Shown here piece after piece: positions 1 to 8,902 of a stretch of 64,000 bases of DNA. This DNA comes from Jejuia algarum (GTDB taxonomy: Bacteria; Bacteroidota; Bacteroidia; Flavobacteriales; Flavobacteriaceae): positions 186,001 through 250,000 of the forward strand of contig CANMAQ010000003.1 of the NCBI GenBank assembly GCA_947495775.1, read 5' to 3'. Numbering within the stretch: the stretch's first letter is position 1; the number at the start of each line of letters is the position of its first letter. The notes under the pieces are model-generated. The model was not told the origin of the DNA. It ran no database searches and saw nothing but the letters and a program-made list of their open reading frames with translations. The translations under genes were made by a program, and so were the position numbers.

Positions 1-91
1 TCCTGGATCAAGAACGTTATTGGCTAGTCCTTTAGTTGCAGCAGCAGCAGCAGTTACTGGCGTTGTAACCGATCCTAGAGAATTACTATAA
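1..91 (+). CDS. leuC: 3-isopropylmalate dehydratase large subunit, C-terminal end (partial)
   Basis: Only the last 29 codons are in the window (reading frame from base 2, stop TAA at 89-91). The peptide has a glycine/alanine-rich stretch followed by VTGVVTDPREL, as at the C-terminus of LeuC, the large subunit of the [4Fe-4S] isomerase that interconverts 2- and 3-isopropylmalate. The next gene is leuD, which encodes the partner subunit, and this supports the call. The body of the gene and its cluster cysteines lie outside the window. Confidence 0.85.
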   Translation, partial: PGSRTLLASPLVAAAAAVTGVVTDPRELL

Positions 92-181
92 AACATGTGG
101 CGCTAAAGTGTATTACAACGCAAAGCAAAACTTAATAAAAAAATAGCCTAAAGGTTATCCTAAAGGCAAATAGCAAATAAA

Positions 182-778
182 ATGGCTTACGATAAATTTA
201 CAACATTAAAGAGTACTGTAGTTCCATTACCTATAGAGAATGTAGATACAGATCAAATTATTCCAGCACGTTTCTTAAAAGCTACGAAACGTGAAGGTTT
301 TGGCGATAACTTGTTTCGCGATTGGAGATACAATGGCGATGATACTCCAAAAGAAGACTTCGTATTAAATAATCCTATTTACAAAGGTAAAATACTAGTA
401 GGAGGTAAGAACTTTGGTTCTGGATCTTCTAGAGAACACGCTGCATGGGCCGTATACGATTATGGTTTTCGTTGTGTAGTCTCTAGTTTTTTTGCAGACA
501 TCTTTAAAAACAACTGTTTAAATATAGGTGTATTACCTGTACAAATAAGCGCTGAGTTTTTAAATGAGATTTTTGAAGCAACATACGCAGACCCAAGTAC
601 AGAAGTGGAAATAGATTTAAATGCGCAAACGATTACTTTATTAAGTTCTGGTTCGCAAGAGTCTTTTGCCATTAACGGTTACAAGAAAGATAACATGCTA
701 AATGGTTTTGATGATATCGACTATTTACAGAATATAAAAAGTGAGATAGAAACGTTTACAGCATCTCGTCCTTTCTAA
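182..778 (+). CDS. leuD: 3-isopropylmalate dehydratase small subunit
   Basis: LeuD is the small (swivel-domain) subunit of isopropylmalate isomerase, the second step of leucine synthesis in the cytoplasm. The protein has 198 residues, normal for bacterial LeuD. It carries the family signatures NVDTDQIIPARFL near residue 20 and GGKNFGSGSSREHA near residue 75, the loop that binds substrate. The ATG follows the leuC stop by about 90 bases, and the gene ends 3 bases before the next start. It is therefore the middle gene of a leucine operon reading rightwards. Nothing is unusual about it. Confidence 0.95.
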   Translation: MAYDKFTTLKSTVVPLPIENVDTDQIIPARFLKATKREGFGDNLFRDWRYNGDDTPKEDFVLNNPIYKGKILVGGKNFGSGSSREHAAWAVYDYGFRCVVSSFFADIFKNNCLNIGVLPVQISAEFLNEIFEATYADPSTEVEIDLNAQTITLLSSGSQESFAINGYKKDNMLNGFDDIDYLQNIKSEIETFTASRPF

Positions 779-781
779 TTT

Positions 782-2302
782 ATGCCTGTTAGAAACATTG
801 AAATAATGGATACGACACTGCGCGATGGTGAACAAACCTCGACAGTGTCGTTTTCTGCTTCAGAAAAATTAACGATAGCCAAGCTTTTACTTGAAGAGCT
901 AAAGGTTGATCGTATTGAGATTGCATCTGCTAGAGTGTCTGAAGGTGAGTTCCAAGCCGTAAAAGATATTACAGACTGGGCTACCACACATAACTATCTA
1001 GATCAAATAGAAGTACTCACATTTGTAGATAATGGAGTGTCTATAGATTGGATGATTAGTGCAGGCGCTAAAGTTCAAAACCTGCTTACAAAAGGTTCAT
1101 TAAATCATTTAACTCATCAGCTTAAAAAGACTGAAGAACAGCATTTTAAAGAGGTTTCAGAAACTATTGCTTTAGCTGCTAAACATGGCATAACAACAAA
1201 TCTTTATTTAGAAGATTGGAGTAATGGTATGCGCAATTCTAAGGCCTATGTGTATGCCTTTTTAGAATTTTTAAAAACGCAAGATGTAGCGCGTATCATG
1301 TTACCAGATACTTTAGGTGTATTGACACCTGAAGAATCCTATGCATTTATTAAAGAAATTAAAGATGCGTATCCCGATTTGCATTTTGATTTTCATGCCC
1401 ACAACGATTACGATTTGGGGGTTGCTAATGCAATGCAAGGGCTTAAAGCTGGTGCAGATGGCTTACACCTTACTGTAAATGGTATGGGAGAGCGCGCTGG
1501 AAATGCGCCGATGTCTAGTACTATTGCCGTGATTAATGATTTTATGCCAGAGATTAAAATGGGTGTAAATGAGAAAATGCTATACACAGTTAGTCGATTA
1601 GTAGAAAACTTCTCAGGTGTAATGATCCCTGCAAACAAACCAATTATTGGTGCAAATGTGTTTACACAAACCGCTGGTATTCATGCAGATGGCGATAATA
1701 AAAAGAACCTTTACTTTAGCGATTTAATGCCAGAGCGTTTTGGTAGAAAACGCCAATACGCATTAGGGAAATCTTCTGGTAAAGCAAATATTCAAAAGAA
1801 CTTGCAACAGTTAGGTTTGCAATTGAATGATGCCGATCTTAAGAAAGTCACGCAGCGTATCATAGAATTAGGGGATAAAAAACAAGTGGTTACTAAAGAA
1901 GACTTGCCGTATATTATATCAGATGTTTTAGAAGGCACCTATGTAGAAAAGGTTAAGGTAAATTCTTATGTATTAACCCATTCTAAAGGTTTAAAGCCGT
2001 CTACCACGGTATCCATGACCATTCTTGATGACACTTTTGAAGAACATGCCCAAGGCGATGGACAGTTCGATGCGTTCATGAATGCTACAAAAAGCATTTT
2101 TAAAACCAAAAAAATAGTACTTCCAAAATTAGTAGATTATGCGGTTAGAATACCTCCGGGAAGCCATTCAGACGCATTATGTGAAACCATAATTACTTGG
2201 AAGAGTACAGAAAAAGAATTTAAAACACGTGGTTTAGATAGCGATCAAACAGTTTCAGCTATAAAAGCCACAGAAAAAATGCTGAATATCATAGTTGTAT
2301 AA
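782..2302 (+). CDS. leuA: 2-isopropylmalate synthase / citramalate synthase family protein
   Basis: This is a 506-residue acyl-CoA-condensing enzyme of the DRE-TIM metallolyase family. Visible motifs are DTTLRDGEQT near residue 10, the metal-binding HAHNDYDLG near 205, NGMGERAGNAP near 233 and GIHADG near 300. A C-terminal LeuA-type regulatory domain occupies about residues 380-506. Bacteroidota often carry two LeuA-like genes around leuCD, one of them of this longer type. Whether this one makes 2-isopropylmalate from 2-oxoisovalerate or (R)-citramalate from pyruvate cannot be decided by eye. Its place between leuD and leuB, 3 bases after leuD, ties it to branched-chain amino acid synthesis. 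Confidence 0.85.
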   Translation: MPVRNIEIMDTTLRDGEQTSTVSFSASEKLTIAKLLLEELKVDRIEIASARVSEGEFQAVKDITDWATTHNYLDQIEVLTFVDNGVSIDWMISAGAKVQNLLTKGSLNHLTHQLKKTEEQHFKEVSETIALAAKHGITTNLYLEDWSNGMRNSKAYVYAFLEFLKTQDVARIMLPDTLGVLTPEESYAFIKEIKDAYPDLHFDFHAHNDYDLGVANAMQGLKAGADGLHLTVNGMGERAGNAPMSSTIAVINDFMPEIKMGVNEKMLYTVSRLVENFSGVMIPANKPIIGANVFTQTAGIHADGDNKKNLYFSDLMPERFGRKRQYALGKSSGKANIQKNLQQLGLQLNDADLKKVTQRIIELGDKKQVVTKEDLPYIISDVLEGTYVEKVKVNSYVLTHSKGLKPSTTVSMTILDDTFEEHAQGDGQFDAFMNATKSIFKTKKIVLPKLVDYAVRIPPGSHSDALCETIITWKSTEKEFKTRGLDSDQTVSAIKATEKMLNIIVV

Positions 2303-2344
2303 TCAGCAGTTTCAAATTAAACAATAAATTAAAAAATCAAATAC

Positions 2345-3400
2345 ATGAAATTAAATATAGCACTTTTAGCTGGTGACGGTATAGGGCCAGAAGTTATAGA
2401 TCAAGCCGTAAAAGTAAGTGATGCCATTGCCTCTAAATTTGGACATGAGATTACTTGGAAACCTGCTTTAACTGGTGCTGCAGCAATAGATGCTGTTGGA
2501 GAACCTTATCCAGACGAAACACATGAGATCTGTAAAAGTTCTGATGCCGTATTGTTTGGTGCTATAGGACATCCGCGTTTTGATAATGATCCTTCGGCAA
2601 AAGTACGCCCTGAACAAGGTTTGCTTAAAATGCGTAAAGCTTTAGGTTTATTTGCTAATGTAAGACCAACATTTACGTTCCCATCATTATTGGATAAATC
2701 ACCATTAAAACAAGAACGTATTGAAGGTACTGATTTGGTATTTTTACGCGAATTGACTGGAGGGATTTATTTTGGTGAAAAAGGCAGAAGAGATGAAGGT
2801 GAAACCGCTTTTGATAACTGTGTATACACCAGAGCAGAAGTACAACGTTTGGCTAAGAAAGGTTTTGAACTGGCTATGACGCGTTCTAAAAAGTTATGCT
2901 GTGTAGATAAAGCAAATGTGTTAGAGACGTCGCGTTTGTGGAGAGAAACGGTACAGGCTATGGAAAAAGACTATCCAGAGGTTGAAGTAAATTATGAATT
3001 TGTAGATGCTGTAGCTATGCGTTTGGTACAATGGCCAAATAGTTACGATGTGTTAATTACAGAAAACTTATTTGGAGACATTTTAACCGATGAAGCTTCT
3101 GTAATTTCTGGTTCAATGGGATTAATGCCTTCTGCGTCTTTAGGGTCTGATATTGGTTTATTTGAGCCTATTCATGGGTCTTACCCTCAGGCTACAGGTA
3201 AAAACATCGCTAATCCTATGGCGACAGTATTATCTGCAGCCATGATGTTCGAAAACTTTGGCCTACAAGAAGAAGGTAAGGCAATTAGAGCTGTAGTAAA
3301 CGATGCTTTAAGTCAAGGTATTGTTACAGAAGATTTAGCCGATGGCGGAAAAGCTTATGGTACTAAAGAAGTAGGAGACTGGTTAGCATCTCACATCTAG
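2345..3400 (+). CDS. leuB: 3-isopropylmalate dehydrogenase
   Basis: LeuB oxidises and decarboxylates 3-isopropylmalate with NAD+ to give 2-oxoisocaproate. At 351 residues it has the usual length. The N-terminus has the isocitrate/isopropylmalate dehydrogenase pattern LLAGDGIGPEV. The middle has ELTGGIYFGEKG, and the signature for metal and substrate binding, NLFGDILTDEAS, is near residue 240. LFEPIHGSYPQATGKNIANP follows at about 270. The gene starts 42 bases after the upstream synthase and closes the leucine operon. A rho-independent terminator follows at about 3448. Confidence 0.96.
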   Translation: MKLNIALLAGDGIGPEVIDQAVKVSDAIASKFGHEITWKPALTGAAAIDAVGEPYPDETHEICKSSDAVLFGAIGHPRFDNDPSAKVRPEQGLLKMRKALGLFANVRPTFTFPSLLDKSPLKQERIEGTDLVFLRELTGGIYFGEKGRRDEGETAFDNCVYTRAEVQRLAKKGFELAMTRSKKLCCVDKANVLETSRLWRETVQAMEKDYPEVEVNYEFVDAVAMRLVQWPNSYDVLITENLFGDILTDEASVISGSMGLMPSASLGSDIGLFEPIHGSYPQATGKNIANPMATVLSAAMMFENFGLQEEGKAIRAVVNDALSQGIVTEDLADGGKAYGTKEVGDWLASHI

Positions 3401-3447
3401 ACGTTACAAACAAGCGTTTGCTTTAAAAGCAGCACTTTAGTATATAT

Positions 3448-3481
3448 AAAAACCTGCAACATTTATTTTGCAGGTTTTTTT
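3448..3481 (+). terminator. Rho-independent terminator of the leucine operon
   Basis: Stem AACCTGCAA (3451-3459) pairs with TTGCAGGTT (3468-3476) around an 8-base loop and is followed by a run of T. It lies about 50 bases after the leuB stop. Confidence 0.9.
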
Positions 3482-3573
3482 ATGAACTATTGTCAAACAG
3501 TAATTTGGTTTGAAATTTTAGGACTGTTATCTTTTTACGCTTGTATGGTGTAGATCGTAGCCATTAAAAATAA

Positions 3574-3927
3574 CTACTTTTTTTTAAAATAAGTCGTATC
3601 AAGATTTATGCTCTTATTGTCATAAATATTTGTGGTCTTTACGACCTTATTATACCTATTACTAGTAAAGTAAATATTAAATTTTTTATCTGAATTGGAT
3701 TTTCTCTTCTTTAAATTATATTTAAAAAAACCATTTTTATTTATTTTTATACTGTTAAATTTTATTTCAGTATAATTTATAGGTAAATGTTTAGCCATTT
3801 GACCAATTTCTATGGAATCTATACGGGTCTTTTCCTTAGTAAAAACATAACCACTGATATTACAATTAATTTTTTGATGACATCCTATTAGAGAAACTGT
3901 TATGAAAACTACTAATAGAATTCTCAT
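3574..3927 (-). CDS. Small putative lipoprotein, function unknown
   Basis: This 117-residue protein has a short hydrophobic N-terminus ending in a lipobox-like sequence (SLIGC, Cys near residue 16), so it is probably an outer-membrane or periplasmic lipoprotein. After that it is lysine- and asparagine-rich with alternating polar and hydrophobic residues, as in a small beta-sandwich. I recognise no family. The segment GYVFTKEKTRIDSI followed later by IKINKNGFFKYNL loosely recalls a carboxypeptidase-regulatory-like fold, but this is weak. The gene is more AT-rich than leuB and stands alone, convergent to the leucine operon. Confidence 0.6.
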   Translation of the reverse strand: MRILLVVFITVSLIGCHQKINCNISGYVFTKEKTRIDSIEIGQMAKHLPINYTEIKFNSIKINKNGFFKYNLKKRKSNSDKKFNIYFTSNRYNKVVKTTNIYDNKSINLDTTYFKKK

Positions 3928-4478
3928 TTTAGTTTCATTTTAGTTAACCATATCCATCCTAATAATTTCAAAAAACCTTTTTAGTAGTAATGCTATGTTT
4001 TTAAAACTAAAGAATTAAATAACAAAAACACAATAAAATAAGTTTTTAGCTTACATTTAATATAGGTTAAGTTGTGAGTTTGTAATGGCATACAAATGCG
4101 AAAGCAATTTGTTTTTTGATGCTCCTGTAGTTTTAAATTAGAAATTAAAGATTCAAATCAGTTCAATACTACTATGTAAAATATAGTAATTACTTTAATT
4201 TGCAGTGTTAATTATCGCATAATTGAAAATCGCATTCGAACAACCACTGAAATCGTTAAGCAATTGTTTTTTAGTACTTTATAATGTGTTAGTTTATGAG
4301 TTTTATTCCCTTTTAAGTTCTAAAATTCCCTTTCAGCTTAACTTTATTGTAAAACCCCTAGCATGTCACTTTCTTTGTGGTGTCATTTGGCTGAAAGCGC
4401 ATAAATATAGAGCCCCATAACCGCTAAAACATTTGAATGGCACAACCCACAACAACATAAACCCAAATTGCAGTTATT
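3928..4478. other. Intergenic region without recognised gene
   Basis: These 551 AT-rich bases separate the minus-strand lipoprotein from the plus-strand DUF547 gene and must hold both promoters. A 65-codon open frame (4223-4420, plus) has no recognisable family and no clear start context, and I do not believe it is coding. I could not fix a promoter box with confidence. Confidence 0.4.
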
Positions 4479-5186
4479 ATGAAAACTTTTATTTTACCAT
4501 TTGTACTATTGATGTGTATGAGCGCTTTTGCACAAACTATTAATTTAACAGATTATAATAAATTTTTAAAAGAACACGTGTCTAGTAAAGGCATTGTGAA
4601 TTACGATAAAGTGCTTAAAAACATCGAAACGCTCCATGAGATAACAAACAGTTTTGCTAAAATATCTCCTAATAAAGGCTGGAGTGCTAGTGAGAAGAAA
4701 TCGTATTGGATTAATTTTTACAATGCTAATGTTATAAAAATATTAGCAGCGCATTATCCTATAAAAAGTATAAATTATATAAAAGATGCATTTCAATTAA
4801 AGTTGATTGACCATGCAGGACGCAAAGTGTCTTTAGATAATATTGAACATGAAATATTGCGAAAACTAGAGGATCCAAGGGTGCATTTTGCATTGTATTC
4901 TACAGCAAAATCATCCCCTGTACTTAAGCGCACAGCTTATGCCCCAGAAACTGTAGAAAAAGATTTGGGAATGGCGACCAGTAACTTTTTAAATGATCCT
5001 TCGAAAAATAAAATTGATCCAACGGCCATCCGAATTTCTAAAATATTTGATTGGTATAAAGATGACTTTTCAAGTACAACAGACATGATTAATTTTATAA
5101 ATATACACTCAGGAACTGCTAAGATAACAGCAAAAACAGAAATGTATTATATGGATTACGATTGGAATTTATCCGTTAAGTTATAG
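4479..5186 (+). CDS. Secreted DUF547 domain protein
   Basis: This 235-residue protein has a Sec signal peptide (MKTFILPFVLLMCMSAFAQ, cleavage after about residue 18). The body matches the DUF547 pattern: a tyrosine-rich start (YNKFLKEHVSSKGIVNYDKVL), then KKSYWINFYNANVIKILAAH near residue 75. LDNIEHEILRKLEDPRVHFAL near 120 is where the family has its conserved histidine-containing motif. DUF547 proteins are widespread in Bacteroidota with no settled biochemical role. The gene is monocistronic, with a terminator about 45 bases after the stop. Confidence 0.85.
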   Translation: MKTFILPFVLLMCMSAFAQTINLTDYNKFLKEHVSSKGIVNYDKVLKNIETLHEITNSFAKISPNKGWSASEKKSYWINFYNANVIKILAAHYPIKSINYIKDAFQLKLIDHAGRKVSLDNIEHEILRKLEDPRVHFALYSTAKSSPVLKRTAYAPETVEKDLGMATSNFLNDPSKNKIDPTAIRISKIFDWYKDDFSSTTDMINFINIHSGTAKITAKTEMYYMDYDWNLSVKL

Positions 5187-5230
5187 TATGAATACTAAAG
5201 TCTCTCACTTGTTTTTCTAATTCATACATT

Positions 5231-5258
5231 ACAAGGCACCTTAAAAAGGTGCCTTTTT
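5231..5258. terminator. Bidirectional terminator between DUF547 and MscS genes
   Basis: AAGGCACCTT pairs with AAGGTGCCTT across a 3-4 base loop (about 5233-5254) and is followed by TTTTTT on the plus strand. It separates convergent genes and abuts the stop codon of the minus-strand channel gene. Confidence 0.85.
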
Positions 5259-6496
5259 TAGTGCTGTTGTACTGGAAACGTATGCAGTTCAAAAATCTCT
5301 AAATCAAAATGCTGCACTGCTGCAAGTACATGGTCAAAAATATCGGCCATAATGTATTCGTAATTGGCCCAACGCTTATCACTGCTAAATGCATATATTT
5401 CTATAGGGAGACCTTGTGCTGTAGGTGCTAATTGACGTACCATAATAGTCATGTCTTTATTAATAGCAGAATGCTGTTCGATGTAAGTTTGAATGTATTT
5501 TCGAAAGACCCCAATATTAGTTAGGTTTCTACCATTTAAAAGCAGTGTTTTATCACTATTTTGGGTCTTGTTATGCGTATTAATAGCATTTTGTTTTTGT
5601 TCTAAATACGAAGTTATTATCGCTATACTTTTAAGGTTTTCAATATCTGCTTCCGTTAAATACTTTATGCTTTTTTGTTTGATGTGTAATGCCCGTTTAA
5701 TGCGTCTACCACCAGCGTTTGTCATGCCACGCCAATTTTTAAAAGAATCTGAAATTAAGGCATAGGTAGGTATTGTGGTAATCGTTTTATCAAAATTTTG
5801 AACCTTAACTGTGGCCAATGTAATTTCTGTTACGTCGCCATCTGCACCATATTTATCGAAAGTAATCCAGTCGCCTATACGTACCATATCATTTATAGAC
5901 ACTTGTATGCTAGCCACAAAACCTAATAAGGTGTCTTTAAAAACAAGAAGAATAACCGCAGAAATAGCACCTAAGCCTGTTAGGAATCTCAGGAATGGGA
6001 TTCCTGTAAGTATAGCAATAGCAGACATGAAACCACCAAGCCATGCAAAGATCATAAAAACTTGAATGTAACTATCTACAGGCTTATCTTTTAAACGTGG
6101 TAATGTTTTTAAGTACGCTTTAAGAGTGTTGAGTAAACTTCTAACAATCCATAAGGTGAGTACTATAGCAAAAACTTTAAGACCTTTTTCGATAGTTGTC
6201 TCAAAGTCTCCAAAATCTATAAATACATCGGGAACAAATTCTAAAGCAATTAAAAGCGGAATGATATGTGCTACATTGCGGGGGACTTTATTAGAAATTA
6301 ACAAGTCATCGAAATGTGTTTTAGACCGTTTGGCAAATTGTGTAAACGCTACTATAAGTATACGACGTATTATGCGATCTACAATAAAAATAACAACAAC
6401 TAAGATGAGAAGCAATAGCGTCATATTTAGGTAGGTTGCTATAGTTGGAGACAGCCCTAAACGTATCAAATAATCAGTAATACTATGTCGTATCAT
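5258..6496 (-). CDS. Mechanosensitive ion channel, MscS family
   Basis: This 412-residue inner-membrane protein has several N-terminal transmembrane segments (about residues 18-40, 70-90, 100-120, 145-165). Next is the conserved MscS pore helix and beta domain: GAISAVILLVFKDTLLGFVA, then INDMVRIGDWITF near residue 205. The family opens in response to membrane tension and releases solutes on hypo-osmotic shock. It is longer than E. coli MscS because of extra N-terminal helices, closer to YbdG-like members. It is followed by the DUF3817 and VTT genes on the same strand, but gaps of 50-70 bases leave co-transcription open. Confidence 0.9.
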   Translation of the reverse strand: MIRHSITDYLIRLGLSPTIATYLNMTLLLLILVVVIFIVDRIIRRILIVAFTQFAKRSKTHFDDLLISNKVPRNVAHIIPLLIALEFVPDVFIDFGDFETTIEKGLKVFAIVLTLWIVRSLLNTLKAYLKTLPRLKDKPVDSYIQVFMIFAWLGGFMSAIAILTGIPFLRFLTGLGAISAVILLVFKDTLLGFVASIQVSINDMVRIGDWITFDKYGADGDVTEITLATVKVQNFDKTITTIPTYALISDSFKNWRGMTNAGGRRIKRALHIKQKSIKYLTEADIENLKSIAIITSYLEQKQNAINTHNKTQNSDKTLLLNGRNLTNIGVFRKYIQTYIEQHSAINKDMTIMVRQLAPTAQGLPIEIYAFSSDKRWANYEYIMADIFDHVLAAVQHFDLEIFELHTFPVQQH

Positions 6497-6545
6497 TTTA
6501 TAAACTGTTTTTACACTCTAAAATACGGTTAACTATACAGCTAGA

Positions 6546-6824
6546 TTAAGCCTGTTTCAAGTATTTTTTATCAACGTAAAATGTGCCAAAAGGAATAATA
6601 GCGGCAATTAAAATGATAGCAAAATCTTTTGAAGTCCACTTAAAATCACTTTTAATAACGAAAGCCAATGCGATGTAACCTATAAACAATAACCCATGCG
6701 GCATACCTAACATTTTAACGTATTGCGGATCGTTAGCAATGTATTTTATAGGTGTGGCTATAAATAATAATAAAAGATAAGACAGGCCTTCTAGAAATGC
6801 AACTACTCTAAATGTATTAATCAT
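6546..6824 (-). CDS. DUF3817 small membrane protein
   Basis: This 92-residue protein has three predicted transmembrane helices and the family pattern RVVAFLEGLSYLLLLF near the N-terminus and MLGMPHGLLFIGYI in the middle. DUF3817 (YdzA-like) proteins are small integral membrane proteins of unknown function. The length is normal for the family. It sits about 50 bases upstream of mscS in the same direction, so the two may be transcribed together. Confidence 0.85.
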   Translation of the reverse strand: MINTFRVVAFLEGLSYLLLLFIATPIKYIANDPQYVKMLGMPHGLLFIGYIALAFVIKSDFKWTSKDFAIILIAAIIPFGTFYVDKKYLKQA

Positions 6825-6892
6825 ATAAACTGGGTTTTATATTCTGCTAATTTAGGATAGAATTTAATGTAAACCTCAGGTTTTAGAGTATT

Positions 6893-7510
6893 TTATAAGA
6901 CGTTAAAAATAATCAAACCATAAATGGCAAATCGTAGCAAACGAAGCGAACCATAAAGTACCACATTTTTAAAAGGGAAATTTATAATACCCGCAGCAAT
7001 ACAAGATATGGAAAAGGGGAGAGGCAGTAAAGCGCCAACTATAATTAGAAATCCACCCCATTTTTTAGAGTTTTTTAACTGCTTTTCCATTTTTAATTCT
7101 AGGTAATTATGTACAGAAGGGATTTTAGTGATTGTACGTCCCATCCAATAAGATAATAAACCGCCAGCATAGGAAAGGACACCTAGTAGGCTTAAATAGA
7201 ACCATGGCCCAGGCATCTTACCAGACCAAGCAATAAAAATTTCTGGTGGGATAAGCCCTAACAGCGTTTCAGAGACAAAGAAAAAACTTAGTACCCCATA
7301 AGAAGGTAGGGTTTCTGTAAGTTTAATTAAACCAGCCTCGATATCAAAAAAATAATTTATGATATAAACGGCTATCACCGCTCCAATAATATAAGGTAAT
7401 GCTTTTTTTACAGCATCCCAGACAAAAGTATAAAAGCCTGTATAACTGTAATACTGATGAAGTAATTGCAGTTTAGATTTAGAACTCTTAAGTTTTGGTT
7501 TCTCTTTCAT
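6893..7510 (-). CDS. VTT-domain (SNARE-associated/DedA-like) membrane protein
   Basis: This 205-residue integral membrane protein has a VTT-type core. The segment SETLLGLIPPEIFIAWSGKMPG (about 80-102) has the re-entrant-loop proline and glycine pattern of the family. It is followed by YAGGLLSYWMGRTITKIP and the C-terminal GALLPLPFSISCIAAGI. Members of the wider DedA/VTT group move lipids or support proton-dependent processes in the inner membrane; the substrate here is unknown. A basic N-terminal tail (about 20 residues) precedes the first helix. Confidence 0.8.
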   Translation of the reverse strand: MKEKPKLKSSKSKLQLLHQYYSYTGFYTFVWDAVKKALPYIIGAVIAVYIINYFFDIEAGLIKLTETLPSYGVLSFFFVSETLLGLIPPEIFIAWSGKMPGPWFYLSLLGVLSYAGGLLSYWMGRTITKIPSVHNYLELKMEKQLKNSKKWGGFLIIVGALLPLPFSISCIAAGIINFPFKNVVLYGSLRLLRFAIYGLIIFNVL

Positions 7511-7640
7511 AGGTTATAATAACAAGCAAGACCAAAGATACATTTCCTTTACAAATTTTAAAAATTAGAACTGTTAATTAGCGATTGTTTAACACCTTTT
7601 TTTATGTTAAAAATGTTAAAAGATTAAAACCAATATATTT

Positions 7641-7682
7641 AAAAAGAAAAAGTCTATGAATTTTTGAATCCATAGACTTTAT
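7641..7682 (-). terminator. Rho-independent terminator after the T9SS cargo gene
   Basis: Read on the minus strand, AAAGTCTATG and CATAGACTTT form a 10-bp stem (7649-7658 with 7671-7680) followed by a T-rich tail (TTTTTCTTTTT). It lies about 35 bases after the stop of the minus-strand gene that ends at 7718. Confidence 0.85.
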
Positions 7683-7717
7683 AAAATAGCGTTATTTTAA
7701 TGCGTAGTGTTCTAAAT

Positions 7718-8761
7718 TTATAATTTGACGAACTTTTTTGTAAAAGCTGTAGTTGTATTTAAACTTGAAATAAAGTAAACACCACTTTTTAAGTCGCTAA
7801 TATCAATGTCTTGGTTTGTAGCATTAATATCTAGCTCACGAACAGTAGCGCCTAATATGTTTCTTAGTACAAACTTACCTTGACTGTTAGATGGTAAATT
7901 ACTAACCGTAATCGTTGTTGTTGCAGGGTTAGGGAATACTCTAGTGTTGTTTATGCTTTCTTGATCTGTTGTAGATAAGATGATACCATCGCAAGTCGAT
8001 GAAGGATTAGATAAATCTTGAGCAGTATTTCTTAAAACATCATCTCTAAAAAACACCATTTTGTCCATAAAAAAGAAACTAGATCTGGCATCTATATTGA
8101 TGGCATAATCTCCTGCTTCATCAAATGTAGCATTTATAAGTAAATGTGCATTTCTTTGCTCACCAACACCGTCTTCAGTATTGTTCGCATTACTAACAAA
8201 GCGCCATACTCGGGTCTCGTTCTCACCGTTAGTTGGTGTTACATTCATAAATACTTTTATAAAACCTTCTGCGTTATTAGGATTATCTGCACAACTTCTA
8301 TCAGGGTTAGAGTCACATTCTGGTGTAGCACCCAAAGTGCTCACCAATTGACCGTTACTTCTTCTTTGCGCAAAGAAATCATCAGCTTCTATGTTTAACC
8401 AGAAATCATTGTGTCTGTCGGATAGATCACCCTGACCAATACGACCTCTAACTAAAATTCTATACGTTCCAGGGTTACTAATTCTTATATCATATCTAAT
8501 AATGGCATTACTTAAACTATTGAAAGATTCCGAACCATTCCAAAATAAATAGTCTATAGTTTCTCCAGGTTGTTCAGGGTCAGGCTCATTTCCTATTTGC
8601 CAGTTAGAATTTTCAGGTAAAATACCAGATTCCATCTCAATAACCAATAGACCGTTTTCTTCTACATAAGTACCATCACAAACTTGCGCTTGTAGTACGC
8701 CTTGTGTCATTAAAAATGCAGTTGTAAAAAATGTAAAAATTTGTGTAAAATTATATTTCAT
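7718..8761 (-). CDS. Secreted protein with T9SS type A sorting domain
   Basis: This 347-residue exported protein has a signal peptide (cleavage near residue 25, after LQAQ). It then has a beta-sandwich region starting ENGLLVIEMESG that resembles carbohydrate-binding modules of the CBM6/CBM35 type (inference from fold-like pattern only). The tail of about 70 residues is a typical T9SS sorting domain: VFPNPATTTITVSNL, then LKSGVYFIS near the end. Such domains direct export across the outer membrane and surface attachment. Cysteine pairs near residues 150-157 may form a disulfide. It is flanked by its own terminator and is probably monocistronic. Confidence 0.85.
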   Translation of the reverse strand: MKYNFTQIFTFFTTAFLMTQGVLQAQVCDGTYVEENGLLVIEMESGILPENSNWQIGNEPDPEQPGETIDYLFWNGSESFNSLSNAIIRYDIRISNPGTYRILVRGRIGQGDLSDRHNDFWLNIEADDFFAQRRSNGQLVSTLGATPECDSNPDRSCADNPNNAEGFIKVFMNVTPTNGENETRVWRFVSNANNTEDGVGEQRNAHLLINATFDEAGDYAINIDARSSFFFMDKMVFFRDDVLRNTAQDLSNPSSTCDGIILSTTDQESINNTRVFPNPATTTITVSNLPSNSQGKFVLRNILGATVRELDINATNQDIDISDLKSGVYFISSLNTTTAFTKKFVKL

Positions 8762-8902
8762 GAGTTTTTTTTGTAAAAATACATTATTTAAGGTTTAAAT
8801 CTAAAGAACATTGTAAAAACTAGACGTAATACCAGAGTCTAAAATAATATATGCATTTAACGTTAAAGTGTTGTATTTTAATTCTTAAGCGTTAATAGTG
8901 TT

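Noticed and set aside
4223..4420. 65-codon plus-strand frame in the gap before DUF547
   Set aside because: No family, no clear ribosome site and high Leu/Phe/Tyr content as expected by chance in AT-rich DNA.
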